From contig NC_089589.1 in NCBI RefSeq assembly GCF_019320115.1, forward strand, positions 25,768,487-25,832,486: a stretch of DNA of 64,000 nt, read 5' to 3'. A program made the translations under genes and the position numbers. The stretch comes from Miscanthus floridulus. Taxonomy: Eukaryota > Streptophyta > Magnoliopsida > Poales > Poaceae. The notes below the pieces were generated by a model. It made no database searches and was not told the origin of the DNA. It worked only from the letters and a program-made list of their open reading frames with translations. Positions 47,490 to 60,438 of this stretch are shown piece by piece (within the stretch, counting starts at the first letter, position 1; every line of letters begins with the position of its first letter).

Positions 47490-47800
47490 CATTTGTAGGG
47501 GCGGCTGATGATTGAGCCGCCCCTACAAATCGGAGCTATAAATACGGGGCCATTTTTAGGGGCGGCTCAATCACCAGCCGCCCCTACAAATAGCATTTTC
47601 AGGGACGACTGGTGATTGAGCCGCCCCTACAAATCAGACCCCATTTGTAGGGGCGGCTCGTAACACCAGCCGTCCCTGCTGTTCCATTTGTAGGGGCGGC
47701 TGGTGTCTGGGCACCCGAGCACGCCACTGTAGGGGCGGCTCCATCACCAGCCACCCCTAAAAAAATCAAACCGTTGCTAAAAATCGTTCTCTACGTAGTG
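47490..47800. repeat. Subterminal repeats and 5' terminus of CACTA element 3
   Basis: Hairpin repeats of TTTGTAGGGGCGGCT type, then the terminus TTCTCTACGTAGTG ending at 47800. Confidence 0.9.
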
Positions 47801-48193
47801 AATTTACACCAATTAAGCACAGAGTTTACACCAAAACAGAAATAATAAAATATAGTCTAATAAGATGTAATATGTACCTATTAAAGAAACAAATCTGCAT
47901 ATACATATACACAAATTGGCGGAGCTACATGCAGGCCAAAGACGGCCATGGCTCCTCCTTGCTGATTGAAAATTCCATTAAGTAGCTATTAAATTGATGA
48001 TTAAAATTAATAACAAGTATGCATATTAAGTAAGAAATTAGTACTGATGGCCCCCCTCTTGTTTCACCATCAAGCTCCACCATTGTATACACATCCATGG
48101 TAGGGCCTAGTGGGTACTAATTCAACTAGCACAAAGGCCGAGGTGGGCAGATGTGGCCGGTTCTGTGCTGCCCAGCCTGCCTATTCTACTATA
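47801..48193. other. Intergenic DNA, no gene recognised
   Basis: Unassigned low-copy-looking or degenerate repeat DNA between CACTA element 3 and the Stowaway elements. Confidence 0.45.
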
Positions 48194-48937
48194 CTCCCTC
48201 CGTGCTGGGAAAGGAAGTCGTTTTAGGGGTTTAGATGATTTGCACAAATCAAGTCGTTTTGGCACTGTTAACACTCTTTTGGACGCGTTTGCCCCCGGCT
48301 CCTTGTTCCCTGTGCTTCATTAATCGCGACGCTCGCCTCGCTTAGTTAATCGCGGCGTCGCGGCCGCAGTCAGTGACTCAGTGATCGCTCGTCTCCCCTT
48401 CCTGCTTCCTTGCCTTCTTCGCTCGCTCGCGCTATGGAGTCCACGAAGATATTTCGTCGCCCATGGCTGGTGCCGCCGCCGCCGCCGCAAGCGCTACCCG
48501 TACGCTGGCTCTGCTGGCGTGCTGGTGTGGTGACGACCGTGAAGTAGTAGATGAAAAAGAAAGATGCCAAGACAGAGCACTAGAACACATCGGTAAAGTT
48601 GAGAGCAGAAATCACGCATCAGGCAAAATCACGAACGGTTGCAAAAAAAGAGGTAAAATCACCAACGGCAAAAACCGGAGCGCACAACTGCACAGTGCCA
48701 TGCACATGCAAAATCACGCATTAGGCAGGCAAATTTTGGGCCAAACAGGGCTCGAACCTTGCTACTCCAACCTCATGCCACAGCGCACTAATCAATCCAT
48801 CTGCCAACGATTATTGTACGCGAAATACCCTTAGCCCTATTTAATAAGGGCAAACAGAGAAAAATACACCCTAATTAACCACTCCTTGGTATGTTAAATG
48901 TTGTCCTAAACGACTTTCTTTATCAGTATGGAGGGAG
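48194..48937. mobile_element. Large Stowaway (Tc1/mariner-type) element
   Basis: The inverted ends CTCCCTCCGTGCTGGG and CTCCCTCCATACTGAT continue with shared AAGTCGTTTAG words and are flanked by TA on both sides. At about 744 bases it is long for a Stowaway MITE. The interior holds GC-rich sequence (48300-48560) and no transposase. Confidence 0.75.
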
Positions 48938-48946
48938 TACATACTA

Positions 48947-49131
48947 CTCCCTCTGTCCCAATATATAAGGCGTAACCACTTTTTATTCATGTCCCCTAAT
49001 ATAAGGCGTGCTCTCTTTAGAGGCACATGCATCGATATAGTAGTACTAGTGTTGATAAAGAGAATTAAATGTGTTCTTTGATCTTTGAAACGGAGATGGT
49101 TACGTATTATATATTAGGACGGAGGGAGCAG
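48947..49131. mobile_element. Stowaway MITE
   Basis: The ends CTCCCTCTGTCCCAATATATAA and, inverted, CTCCCTCCGTCCTAATATATAA are about 185 bases apart, only ten bases from the previous Stowaway. TA flanks the left end; the right edge is shifted by two to three bases. Confidence 0.75.
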
Positions 49132-49229
49132 TACTAGGCAACAGGCACAGGGGTCAAGGTGGGCAGTGTGACCAGGGTGCTGTGACTGTGCTGCTGAGCC
49201 TGCCTCCTACCGCGCGGGTGCTAGCCAGG

Positions 49230-49461
49230 CCTTGTTTAGATTGTAAGTTTTTTCACTCTCTCCATCATATCAAATCTTTGGACACATGTATGGAGTATTA
49301 AATGTAGATAAAAAAAAATAACTAATTACACAGTTTGATTATAAATTACGAGACGAATCTTTTAAGCCTAGTTAGGCCATGATTGGACAATAATTATCAA
49401 ATACAAACGAAAGTGCTATATTGCCAAATACTGATTCCTAACCCCAATCTAAACAAGGCCC
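49230..49461. mobile_element. Tourist/PIF-like MITE
   Basis: GGCCTTGTTTAGATTG at the left and AATCTAAACAAGGCC at the right form perfect 15-base inverted ends, with CCA on both sides. The interior has the common grass MITE words CGAGACGAATCTTTTAAGCC and GGACACATG. Confidence 0.75.
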
Positions 49462-49539
49462 CAGCTACGGCCCTGCGGCGCAGGAGAACGCAAATCGAAA
49501 CGTACTAGAGAGATCGGACAGTAGATAATAAGGGGCGGT

Positions 49540-51530
49540 AGAGAGTAAAGTTTAGGATATTACAACGGGTATCCCATCGAGAGTGTTTGGACAGTAATAA
49601 TAAAATAAATTATGGAAATCCTCGGTAATCCGCGAGACGATTTTATTAAGCCTAATTAATCTGTTATTAGCACATGTTTATTGTAGCATCACATTGTCAA
49701 GTCATGAACTAATTAGGCTTAAAAAATTCGTCTCGCAAATTAGTTACAATTCATGTAATTAATTATTTTTTTAGTCTATATTTAATACTCTATGGATATA
49801 TCTAAATATTTGATATGATAGGGAGTAAAGAGTAAATTGCACGGCCGGTCCTTAAAGTATTGGGCTGATTTCGTCTGGGTCCCCAAACTATGAAATCGCA
49901 CTCTTGGCTCCTCAATCTACTTAATTCGATCCATGTAGGTTCTAAATAGCCCAGGTGGTGTTAAGCAGTCGACGTGGCTATCCACGTACGCACGCACGTG
50001 ACCCTCGGCAGGTCCTAGCTTTTTAGCCAAAAAGCCCCCGCACGATCTCACGCTCCGGCCCGCCTCTGACCTGCGCCGACGATGACCGAGCTCCCCACCA
50101 CCACGGCGATTGAGCTTTGCCCCTGAGTTCCAGTTGTTGTGCCTCCTCCCCCCAATCCGGCGGCCGGGCGGCGCCCCTCTTCCCCCGTGTCAGCCGATCT
50201 AGAGGCCGCGCCCGGCACACCTCTCGCACCGGTAGCTAAATGCTGGCGGCCCGCCTCCACCTGCGCGGGCGGCCAGTCATCCTCCCTCCCTCCCATTCCA
50301 ACTGCGCGGTTACGCCTAGCACCACCCCATCTCCTCACCGTGCCCAGCACCACGCCATCTCCTCGCCTCGCCCAGCCTCTTCTTACGCCGGCCGCGCCCC
50401 ACCCCGCCTCTCCTTGTCCCGCACTGGAGGTGTCTCCCCGCCTACCCTCACCTCGCGCCAGCTGCCCCGGCGCACCGACCCCCCTCTCCTCCCGCGCGCG
50501 GTGGCCCCACACCGCTTCCTCCTCTCATGCTAGATCTGCGCCGCCCTTTCTCTCCACCTCCTACTCCGACGACACCGACCCGTCTGGTGCAGGGCATCCG
50601 CCCGACGTCGAGGTGAGGTGGAGCAGCGGCGGCAGTCGGCTGGGAGCTGTAGGCCCGCGGCGGGGGCGAGGAGAGCAGCGCGGATGGGGAAACGGTGGAA
50701 TGCATGGAGGGAAGCCATCATGCGCCGGAAGGCGGCGAGCTGGTCTCTCCAGGCTCCAGTGTAGGGGCGGGCAGACAGCGCAGGCGGAGGCCGAAGCGCG
50801 CCCGCGCCCCAAGGTAGCGGCCCAGCTGCGGCAGGCTGTGCCCTTGGAGGTCTCCACGACTCCACATCTGTCCATGCCCGCTGACGTGTCGCGTGCTGTC
50901 CTTTGCCTCTGCCTCGTTTATGGCACACACACCGCCTCAGGCTGCCCGGGCACTGAGCAGCAAGGAACCGAGGAGGCGCCGCCATTGGGGGCAGTACGGC
51001 GATTCTAGCAAGGGGCCACTCGCGTTGACGGCCACCGCGGAGGAGATTCAGCCGCGGCCGGCACACCTCGTTGCCCCGCCGATTCTGGCAAGGGCCTCTC
51101 GCATTGACAGCCAGCGCGGAGGAGATCCGATGTCTGCCGCGGAGGTGGAGGTTGGATGCGACAAGATCCAAGGTGGTGGAGCAGTGGCACGCGTATGTTT
51201 CCGACGCTTCCTCGACCTCCCCAATCTTCCTCGTTGCGAGGTAAGTGCCGCACCAGGTCAGTCTCCGTCAGCCACTCCCATTTGGAATTTCTCCCGCTGG
51301 CCCTCTCCCCCACCGCCCACGCCTCGTGTAGCACCATTACTGTTCTCAGCGGCCACGTCGACTGTTTAGACACCGCCTGGGCTGTTTAGGGGACTGAATT
51401 AAGTAGATTAAGGAGTAAGAGTGTGATTTTATAGTTTAGGGACCCAGACAAAATCAGCTCAATACTTTAAGGACCGGCCGTGCAATTTACTCGGGAGTAA
51501 ACTTTAAGGGGAGGAATTAAATAAAGGCCT
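49540..51530. mobile_element. Degenerate MITE that hosts the Pack-MULE
   Basis: Sequence with AAGCCTAATTAAT ... CTAATTAGGCTTAAAAAATTCGTCTCGC and ATTTGATATGATAGGGAG is of the same general MITE group as 49230-49461. It is cut at 49829 and resumes at 51502 after the Pack-MULE. Its own ends are not clear. Confidence 0.45.
49830..51492. mobile_element. Pack-MULE (Mutator-like element carrying gene-like DNA), 9-bp target duplication
   Basis: Inverted ends of about 100 bases begin GAGTAAATTGCACGGCCGG on both sides and agree at roughly nine of ten positions. The flanks are a perfect 9-bp duplication, GGGAGTAAA (49821-49829 and 51493-51501). The 1.4-kb interior is very GC-rich, unlike the AT-rich flanks, and codes for no transposase. 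Long open frames exist on both strands (for example 50139-51008 plus) but are Pro/Arg/Ala-rich and start without ATG. The interior looks like captured 5' gene or exon DNA of unknown origin. It also has a roughly 80-base tandem duplication at 51000-51130. Confidence 0.9.
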
Positions 51531-52917
51531 AAATTGAGTGAGACGACCTCAAGAATCACTCGGGTGATAAATAGATTTAGCGAAAAGCTAACGGAGCGGG
51601 CGGCGTAGTAAAGACTCCGCCGATGAAATGAGGCGTCGCTAGCCTGCGCTACCGAGAAAACCGGGAAAGAAGCTAATACGACGGAGACTTGTAGAAAAAC
51701 GCGAAACGTTCATGCGACGGAGACTTAGGAACGTCTGCTGTATTAACTAACAAGCACAAAAATACCGACAATGGTGATGGGAGCAGCAAGCAGCAAGCAC
51801 CAAGCAGCGCCGCCGCACGACACGAAACGGAAAGTTAAACCCCTTCCCGTCTTTCCCTCCAGACGCTGAAGATGACGAGGCAGCGCGCGGCTGCCAGGTA
51901 AAGCGATGGGCGACAGAGGGGGAGCTAGCGCTGGCGCACGAGAGAAAATAAACAGCGTAGGGTAGGGGGTGGCGAGAGGGATCGGAGCGGCGGGTACGCA
52001 CGCACCTAGCAGCCGAGGGAGGATCCGATGAGACGCATGAGATAGCCGATGACGTCCAGGCGGCGGGGCTTCTCCTCCTGGGTGGGGTGGACGCGCAGCT
52101 GCACCACGCGGTCGGCGGCCACCGCGGCGCGCACCGCTGAAGGTAGCAGGGGCCCGACGCAACCGGCTGGGTTCGTCAGCGGCAGTTGCGACCTGGCTGG
52201 CAACTGGGCTCGTCAGTGGGCAGCCATGGATCGCATGAGGAAGGGAGCAGGTGCTGCGATCTCTTGAGGGCACAGCAAGACAGCAAGACAGCGAAGGCGA
52301 TGACGGCAGACGACGACGATGGCGACGCGCTATACGAAGCACAGCCGGTGTGCGAGGGAGGGTGCGAGGGGGAGGCCAATTCTCTATTTCCTTTTGTGTT
52401 GGGGGCGGCTGGGCGGGAGTGCGAGACCGGGGGCAGGTGCCACGATCAACGTGCTGCGCGGCGTTGTTTCCTACTGGGCGATCACGGGATTGCGCTGAGA
52501 TCAACGTGCTGCGGCGGATCAATGTGGGCGATCGCGGGAAGGGTGGTCCCACCTGGAGGCGCGTGCTCTCGCGTGATTGCGTCGCGGGATCGCAAGGGGA
52601 AAGCGCGGTGAAACCGGGCGAGCGGGCGGGGATCGCAGGGGTCAGTCCGATGAGGTGAGGCGATGATTTTTGTCGTAGGATGCTGGTGTTTTAGGCTTTT
52701 TAGTTGTGAAAGATGAGAGATATATAATAAAACAAACCAGTGAATCTTGAATGGCTGGGCCTATGATTGGGTTGTCCACAGATGAGTGGCCCACGAATGA
52801 AATTGACGATACAAGTAGGCTGGCCCACGAAAAACAAGTGGCCTACCAAAAATACTATGAGTGGCCCACGAAAAAGAAAGTGCCGGTTGTAACAAAGTTG
52901 TATGGGTAAAGTACTAA
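51531..52917. other. GC-rich intergenic DNA with an unrecognised exon-like stretch
   Basis: On the minus strand 52153-52009 reads AVRAAVAADRVVQLRVHPTQ and on to LDVIGYLMRLIGSSLGC, then stops at TAG followed by GTGCGTGCG. It looks like protein-coding sequence, but I do not recognise the family and find no convincing start. The overlapping long minus frame (51743-52552) appears to be a by-product of GC content. Confidence 0.3.
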
Positions 52918-53458
52918 GGAAAAAGTCTACTTAATCCCCCACCTATCATATTTGTCTACTTCACCCCCAACTATGAAACCATCTGTTTTACTCCCTGAAC
53001 TATCTAAAACCGCCTGTTTTACCCCCTGGGCGGGTTTTCAGCGGCGGTTTTGCTACAGTAATAGCGGCGGTTTTTGCTATAGTACAAGATTAGATTTTTC
53101 CAATTAATCTAAGGTTACAGTAAGAATTTTGTACTAAAGCATACCGTATTATATATTCACTATGTAGATCTACTCATATGGAGTCTAATAAAATTATATT
53201 TTTCATTTTATGACTTTTCTATGATTTACTATGACTTTTCAAAAATTCACCGAAAATAAATAAAAAGGAAAAAGGAAATCCAAAGCCATGAATACTGTAG
53301 CAACGCACCGGAATGTAGCAACCCGCTGTTACTGTAGCAAAACCGTCCAGGGGTAGAACAGACGGTTTTAGATAGTTCAGGGGGTAAAACAGACGGTTTA
53401 ATAGTTGGGGGTGAAGCAGACCAAGTATGATAGGTGGGGGGTTAAGTAGACTTTTTCC
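52918..53458. mobile_element. Non-autonomous Mutator-like MITE with long inverted ends
   Basis: The ends GGAAAAAGTCTACTTAA pair over about 110 bases (with CACCTATCATA, CACCCCCAACTAT and CCTGAACTATCTAAAACCG). The flanks AAAGTACTAA and AAAATACTAA form a 10-bp duplication with one mismatch. The centre has GCTACAGTAATAGCGG-like repeats and no gene. Confidence 0.85.
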
Positions 53459-53479
53459 AAAATACTAATAGTATTTTTC

Positions 53480-53772
53480 CTTTTAGTAAAGAATTTCGTA
53501 GGTGTCTCGGACTCATGACTCATACTCATACGAATTAGGATGATAAATATGTAGTTCGATGGATCGTGCCCTATGACTCATACGAGTTAGGACAACTTCC
53601 GTCTAGCGATGATAAATATGGTGTCCGATTCCAATATGTATTAGATTGTGCCATACTATCTCGTATGTGACTCGTACTCATGACAACTCGCATCTAGTGA
53701 TGACAGAAGTCCGGTTCCTATATGTATTGAGTTCCATTGCAACGCACGGGAGTAAGCAATGTGATTTACTAG
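53480..53772 (+). mobile_element. Helitron-like 3' end fragment
   Basis: Repeated CTCATACGAGTTAGGACAAC words precede ATTGCAACGCACGGG and then TTTACTAG at 53772, followed by T. The CCATTGCAACGCACGG hairpin is slightly worn. It shares text with 29886-29991 and 58453-58631. Confidence 0.55.
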
Positions 53773-54364
53773 TGTACCCTGGGCCCTTTTTTTATTGGGC
53801 TTTCGTGGCATCTTTGCGAAAACTGATCTGGCCGGTTTGCTTATCTGATGAAACCAGTCTGGACCAGTCGTCCAACCGGTTGTCCAAATCAGCCTGGGCT
53901 GATTTTTCCAGGATCTTTGCAAATTTTGTCCAATTCAAATAAATTTAATCTTTGATAATATTTTGGCTGCCAAGAACTTGTAAATCTTTTACTAAAATAA
54001 TACTGTAATTCAAGAAAATTAATATCATGCAATGAAACTGATGCTAATAATCCTGTATTCTCAGCTAGATTCGCTCCTCACGAGAGATTGTCGACCCCCT
54101 TGTCCAGCAAGTATATCCTTGACCAAATTAACATGAAGTGGGGCGACAAAATAACACGGGAAATTCAACAAAATCGTTCCCGTGAATCCTTTGCTCTTAA
54201 TTATGCACACGATCATCGCATAACCTATATCTGAATATTTAAGGAGATCCTTATCTGAAATTTTGTTCATTTATCTAAAACGTTTTGGTAAATCCTCATT
54301 TGAAACTTGTTTCCCTTCGAAAATTTTACGGAAAGTCGAAACCCTTATCTGAGTAGTATATCTG

Positions 54365-54445
54365 ATCTGCCACGTGGATGCTTATCACGTCCATGATCAA
54401 GTCCCACCAGGTCACAGGGGCCCACCTGCAGCCTCACGTGACCCC
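54365..54445 (+). promoter_or_regulatory. Two G-box motifs upstream of the WNK kinase gene
   Basis: CACGTG at 54371-54376 and again at 54435-54440, 180-250 bases before the start codon. G-boxes are bound by bZIP and bHLH factors and are common in ABA- or light-responsive promoters. Responsiveness here is only inferred, and no TATA box is obvious. Confidence 0.5.
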
Positions 54446-54617
54446 GCTCCTAAACACCCGCGGCGCGGTCGCCGTGGAACTTGGAACAGCTGTTTCGAGT
54501 TCACAAGAGTAGTTCAGAGTTCAGACTCGTCGCGCTCGCCCGCTGTCTCTCGCGCTGCTTGTCGATCCATCGCCGGCTCGACTCCTGATCTCGCGGGCGG
54601 AGGAGCGCGCCGGCGAG

Positions 54618-57194
<2,577 letters not shown>

Positions 57195-58452
57195 ACCAAT
57201 GTTTGTAGCTGATGCATTATTCTGCCCCTTGTGTAAATATGTCATGCTCGAATGCAACGCCAGGCGTTGCTGACTAAGCACATCTTCTTTTATCTGATGG
57301 CGGCGAAAGTTTGGGCATGATTACTAATTAGAATAGTGGCATATTTCGTATTATTTTTTGTTCTTATTGATAGAAAGAGGCTCAAGATAAGAGAATTTAA
57401 GAATCCTGTAACAGTGATCCTTGCTTTACTCAGTTTTTTAAATGCCTTATTATGACTCGGTTGCGATGTGTTGTAGAGCCGGTAACAAGTCATTTTAATA
57501 GTTTATTTATCAATCATAAAAAAGGTAACATTATTAAACCAGGTATAATGACACTTGCAATTTATTTTTGAATTATATTAATACTTTGTTGATGTAACAT
57601 TATTAGCATATATGATATATCAATACCAAATGATTTATTTTTCAGCTCTATGTTTTTACAAAACTATAGTTCTTCATAAATAATTCTTCAACATAGCGAG
57701 TAAATTCAAAATCTCGAGTGTTGGTGCAAACTTAAATTATTATTTATGCCAGTTGTAAACAGTCTTGTAACTCGCGATATCGTCGAGTTTACGTCTATCA
57801 TTGAAAGGCCATGAGGGCCAGGTTGAGATAAAAAAAAAAAAAGCAAGGATGGAGGGTAATGGAGGTGAAACTGGGCCTCCCTCAGTTTGATAGAAATTTA
57901 AAGGCCCATAGACCTCTTGCTTTTGGGCCAAGCTTCTGGGCTACCTCATGCTATAGTTTTGACGTTGAAACAATCGATTTTGCTCCCTCTTGCTACTAGC
58001 CCACGCTCCACTGTTATATGACAGTATAGTAACTACTCATTTCGTTTCAAATTATACTCAATATATGTACAGAAATATATAAAAGTTTTTTTTAGAAAAA
58101 ATAAGAAGCATGACAAAAAGCCACCTTACCCCTCACTAATTGGATGGATGGGCTAGTTCAGTTGTTACTTTCTTTCGGTATTTTGTGTCAAAAAACTGAG
58201 GAGAGAGGGAGTTGAGTACACAATACATTGTATTTTGGTACAAATTTTAAACTCTATATCCCTTATATTTCAAGATCGAGGGTAGTTCACCGATTTTGTC
58301 CGAAGCTAAAGCTATCTAGTTTTAACCAAGTTTCAATATGATAACATCTACAAGTTTTAGAAATGCACATCCAAATATGTTTCATAGAAAATTTAATGAA
58401 ACAAATTTGATGGTGTAGATGTTATTATATATTTGACCCGGATTCACAATCA
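57195..58452. other. 3' flank of the kinase gene and intergenic DNA
   Basis: Probable 3' UTR to about 57290, then AT-rich DNA. No gene recognised. Confidence 0.5.
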
Positions 58453-58631
58453 ATGTTGCTCATATGAGTTAGAACCCTGCGGGTTTCAAAAAAAAGTTAG
58501 AACCCTGCGTGTTTGTGCATACAACAATGGCACGAAGTTTGATTCTAATACATAAATCTTGAGCCACAAGTCATTTAAATAATAGTGCAACAAGGTGTTC
58601 ATTTTATTGCAATGCGCAGACTTTGCTAGTA
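58453..58631 (+). mobile_element. Helitron-like 3' end fragment
   Basis: GCTCATATGAGTTAGAACCC ... GATTCTAATACATAAATCT ... ATTGCAATGCGCAG ... TTTGCTAG|T. Same family as the ends at 29991 and 53772. The GTTAGAACCCTGCG word is duplicated. Confidence 0.5.
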
Positions 58632-60438
58632 TATATTGGGTCCAAATATGTTTAGCCTTATGTTTCTAGACTTTTTCGTCATCACAAGTTTTGAAAAGAA
58701 TACTCAACACAGATGATGGAGCGGGCATGTTTGATTCAGTTTTTTTGTTGGCTTCTACCAATCAGAAACTGAAACAAACAAGTAAACAACCCAACTGTTG
58801 AGCTGATTTTTGAAAAGCTAAACAACTGGGTTTTAAAGAAATGAACTTAAAGATGAAAACATGTTGAGACCACCCCAACGCGACACGGTGTGTTGCTATC
58901 CCAGCCTCCATGTCCGCATCAAGCTTCCACGTCACACCAAATGGTGGCCTCATAGGGTATTAGAGAGACCCACAAAAGTAGTGGTAGCTGCTTCGTCTGA
59001 CAAAAAGTAGAGGGAGTATTTGGAGCACGCGTTGGGGGCAAGAGGAACTCTAGAATGACCATGCTCTTTGGAGCACAGCTCGTCAAGCACGCGACAAGAA
59101 TAAGACAGTGGCCATGAAGCATAAATTGAGCATCATGGTGCGGCCCGTGTGGATGAAAGGGGACTGAGCTCCAACCATGGGCGAGTGCAAAAGGAGAAAA
59201 TCAAGGCGAGTTTCTCCAATTTTGGCCACAAAGAAAGCAAAGGAGGTGAAATTTGTGATGCCAAAAGACTGACTAAAGGGCGTGGCGCAGTTGATTTAGA
59301 GTACCAAGTTGCTAGTTTTATTTGGATTTGGTAGAAGATTTAAAAGTGAAAGGATAAAACTTCATAGGTGGTAGTGCAGAGATGAAGACAATGGCATGGA
59401 CTTGTGGTCCTACCTATAATATAGATTGGAAAAAGTATAAAGTGATCCTCATATAATATTATTTGAACAACTTGCGTTGAAAAACTATTTCTTTTTATAA
59501 CTTATCTATCTTTTTTTTTTTGCGACTCATAACTTATCTATCTATATGTCACACTTTTTTTTTTTAAAACGTGAAACCACAACAGAACATTAGCTTCGTT
59601 AGTGCTAGTTGAAGATAATTGTTTTTAGCTTTTAATGTACTTAGAACATCTCCAACATGACTACCTAAAATAGGCTCCTTACATAGTTTTTATTCTATTT
59701 TCTCGCAAAATTCAGCATGTTGACCCTCAATGATGTTCATTTTACCTCCACAGTTAAACAGAAAACAAAATTTAAACTAATATAGACTTAGCGTATTATT
59801 ATTATAACACATTTTCATAGATTTAAATTTTAAAATTTGAGGATAAGATTTTGGGCAGTCAACAAATCTAGGAGACCAAGTAAATAGGTAGACTTTTTTT
59901 CTTCAATGCTTAAATATATATTAAGATTCACCTATAAAGTAGAGGATTTACAAAAAAAAAAAACTCTTAGAGCCTGTTTGAATCTGATAAACTAAAAATA
60001 ATGTCCAGAAAGTGTCTCATTTTATTATTAGATTATTTTTAATTTTTCTTATTTCCTAAGAGATAAATAGGAACCTTTAAAAATAATTATTAGTAACCAA
60101 ATCTAGAAAACCTTTACGGAGACGCAGACGCCAGAATCAGGCTTCGCCGCGACGGCCGCCGGGTGTCACAACCGTTACTCGTGGCGTCGCCACGCGTGGT
60201 GCGTGAACCGCGCATGCTGCCAACGTGTCGCGCCGACGCTGCCGACTTCAATCCCTTCGAGAAAAAAGTTGCTGCCTAGCTCAGCGGACCCGAGGCCCGA
60301 GGCCAACAAAGCCCAAAGGCCACACACACACTACAGCCGCCTTCCGTTTCTGCCCTCCCCTCTCGAAGCCGAGGCTCACGCGCTATCGCTCGCAGCGGCG
60401 GCGGCGCTCACTCTGCAATCTGGTGGAGGCTGAAGCCA
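58632..60438. other. Intergenic DNA and probable promoter of the next gene
   Basis: AT-rich to about 60110, with a duplicated ATAACTTATCTATCT at 59500 and 59527. Then GC-rich DNA up to the ATGs at 60439 and 60455, consistent with a promoter and leader. No gene recognised in 58632-60110. Confidence 0.45.

Larger units (their letters stand above)
38265..47800 (-). mobile_element. CACTA element 3, about 9.5 kb, genes on the minus strand
   Basis: One end starts CACTACGTCAAAAAGC at 38265; the other end, read inverted from 47800, is CACTACGTAGAGAACG. Both are followed inward by hairpins of TTTGTAGGGGCGGCT and AGCCGCCCCTACAAA (38295-38565 and 47490-47755), a different subterminal family from elements 1 and 2. 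From the 47800 end the order is TNP2-type transposase (46735-44609), then TNPA/Ulp1-type gene (42695-38892), both minus. The flanking triplets (GCT and AAT) do not match, so either the duplication has mutated or a rearrangement joined two ends. Both genes are broken. Confidence 0.85.

Noticed and set aside
50139..51008. 289-codon plus-strand frame in the Pack-MULE
   Set aside because: It opens with GTG and is Pro/Ser/Arg-rich, with comparable open frames on the other strand. No family is visible, so it is not called as a gene.
51743..52552. Long minus-strand open frame (269 codons, Pro/Arg-rich)
   Set aside because: It starts without ATG, has low-complexity composition from GC-rich DNA and overlaps other frames equally open. 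Only the short stretch 52009-52153 looks protein-like.
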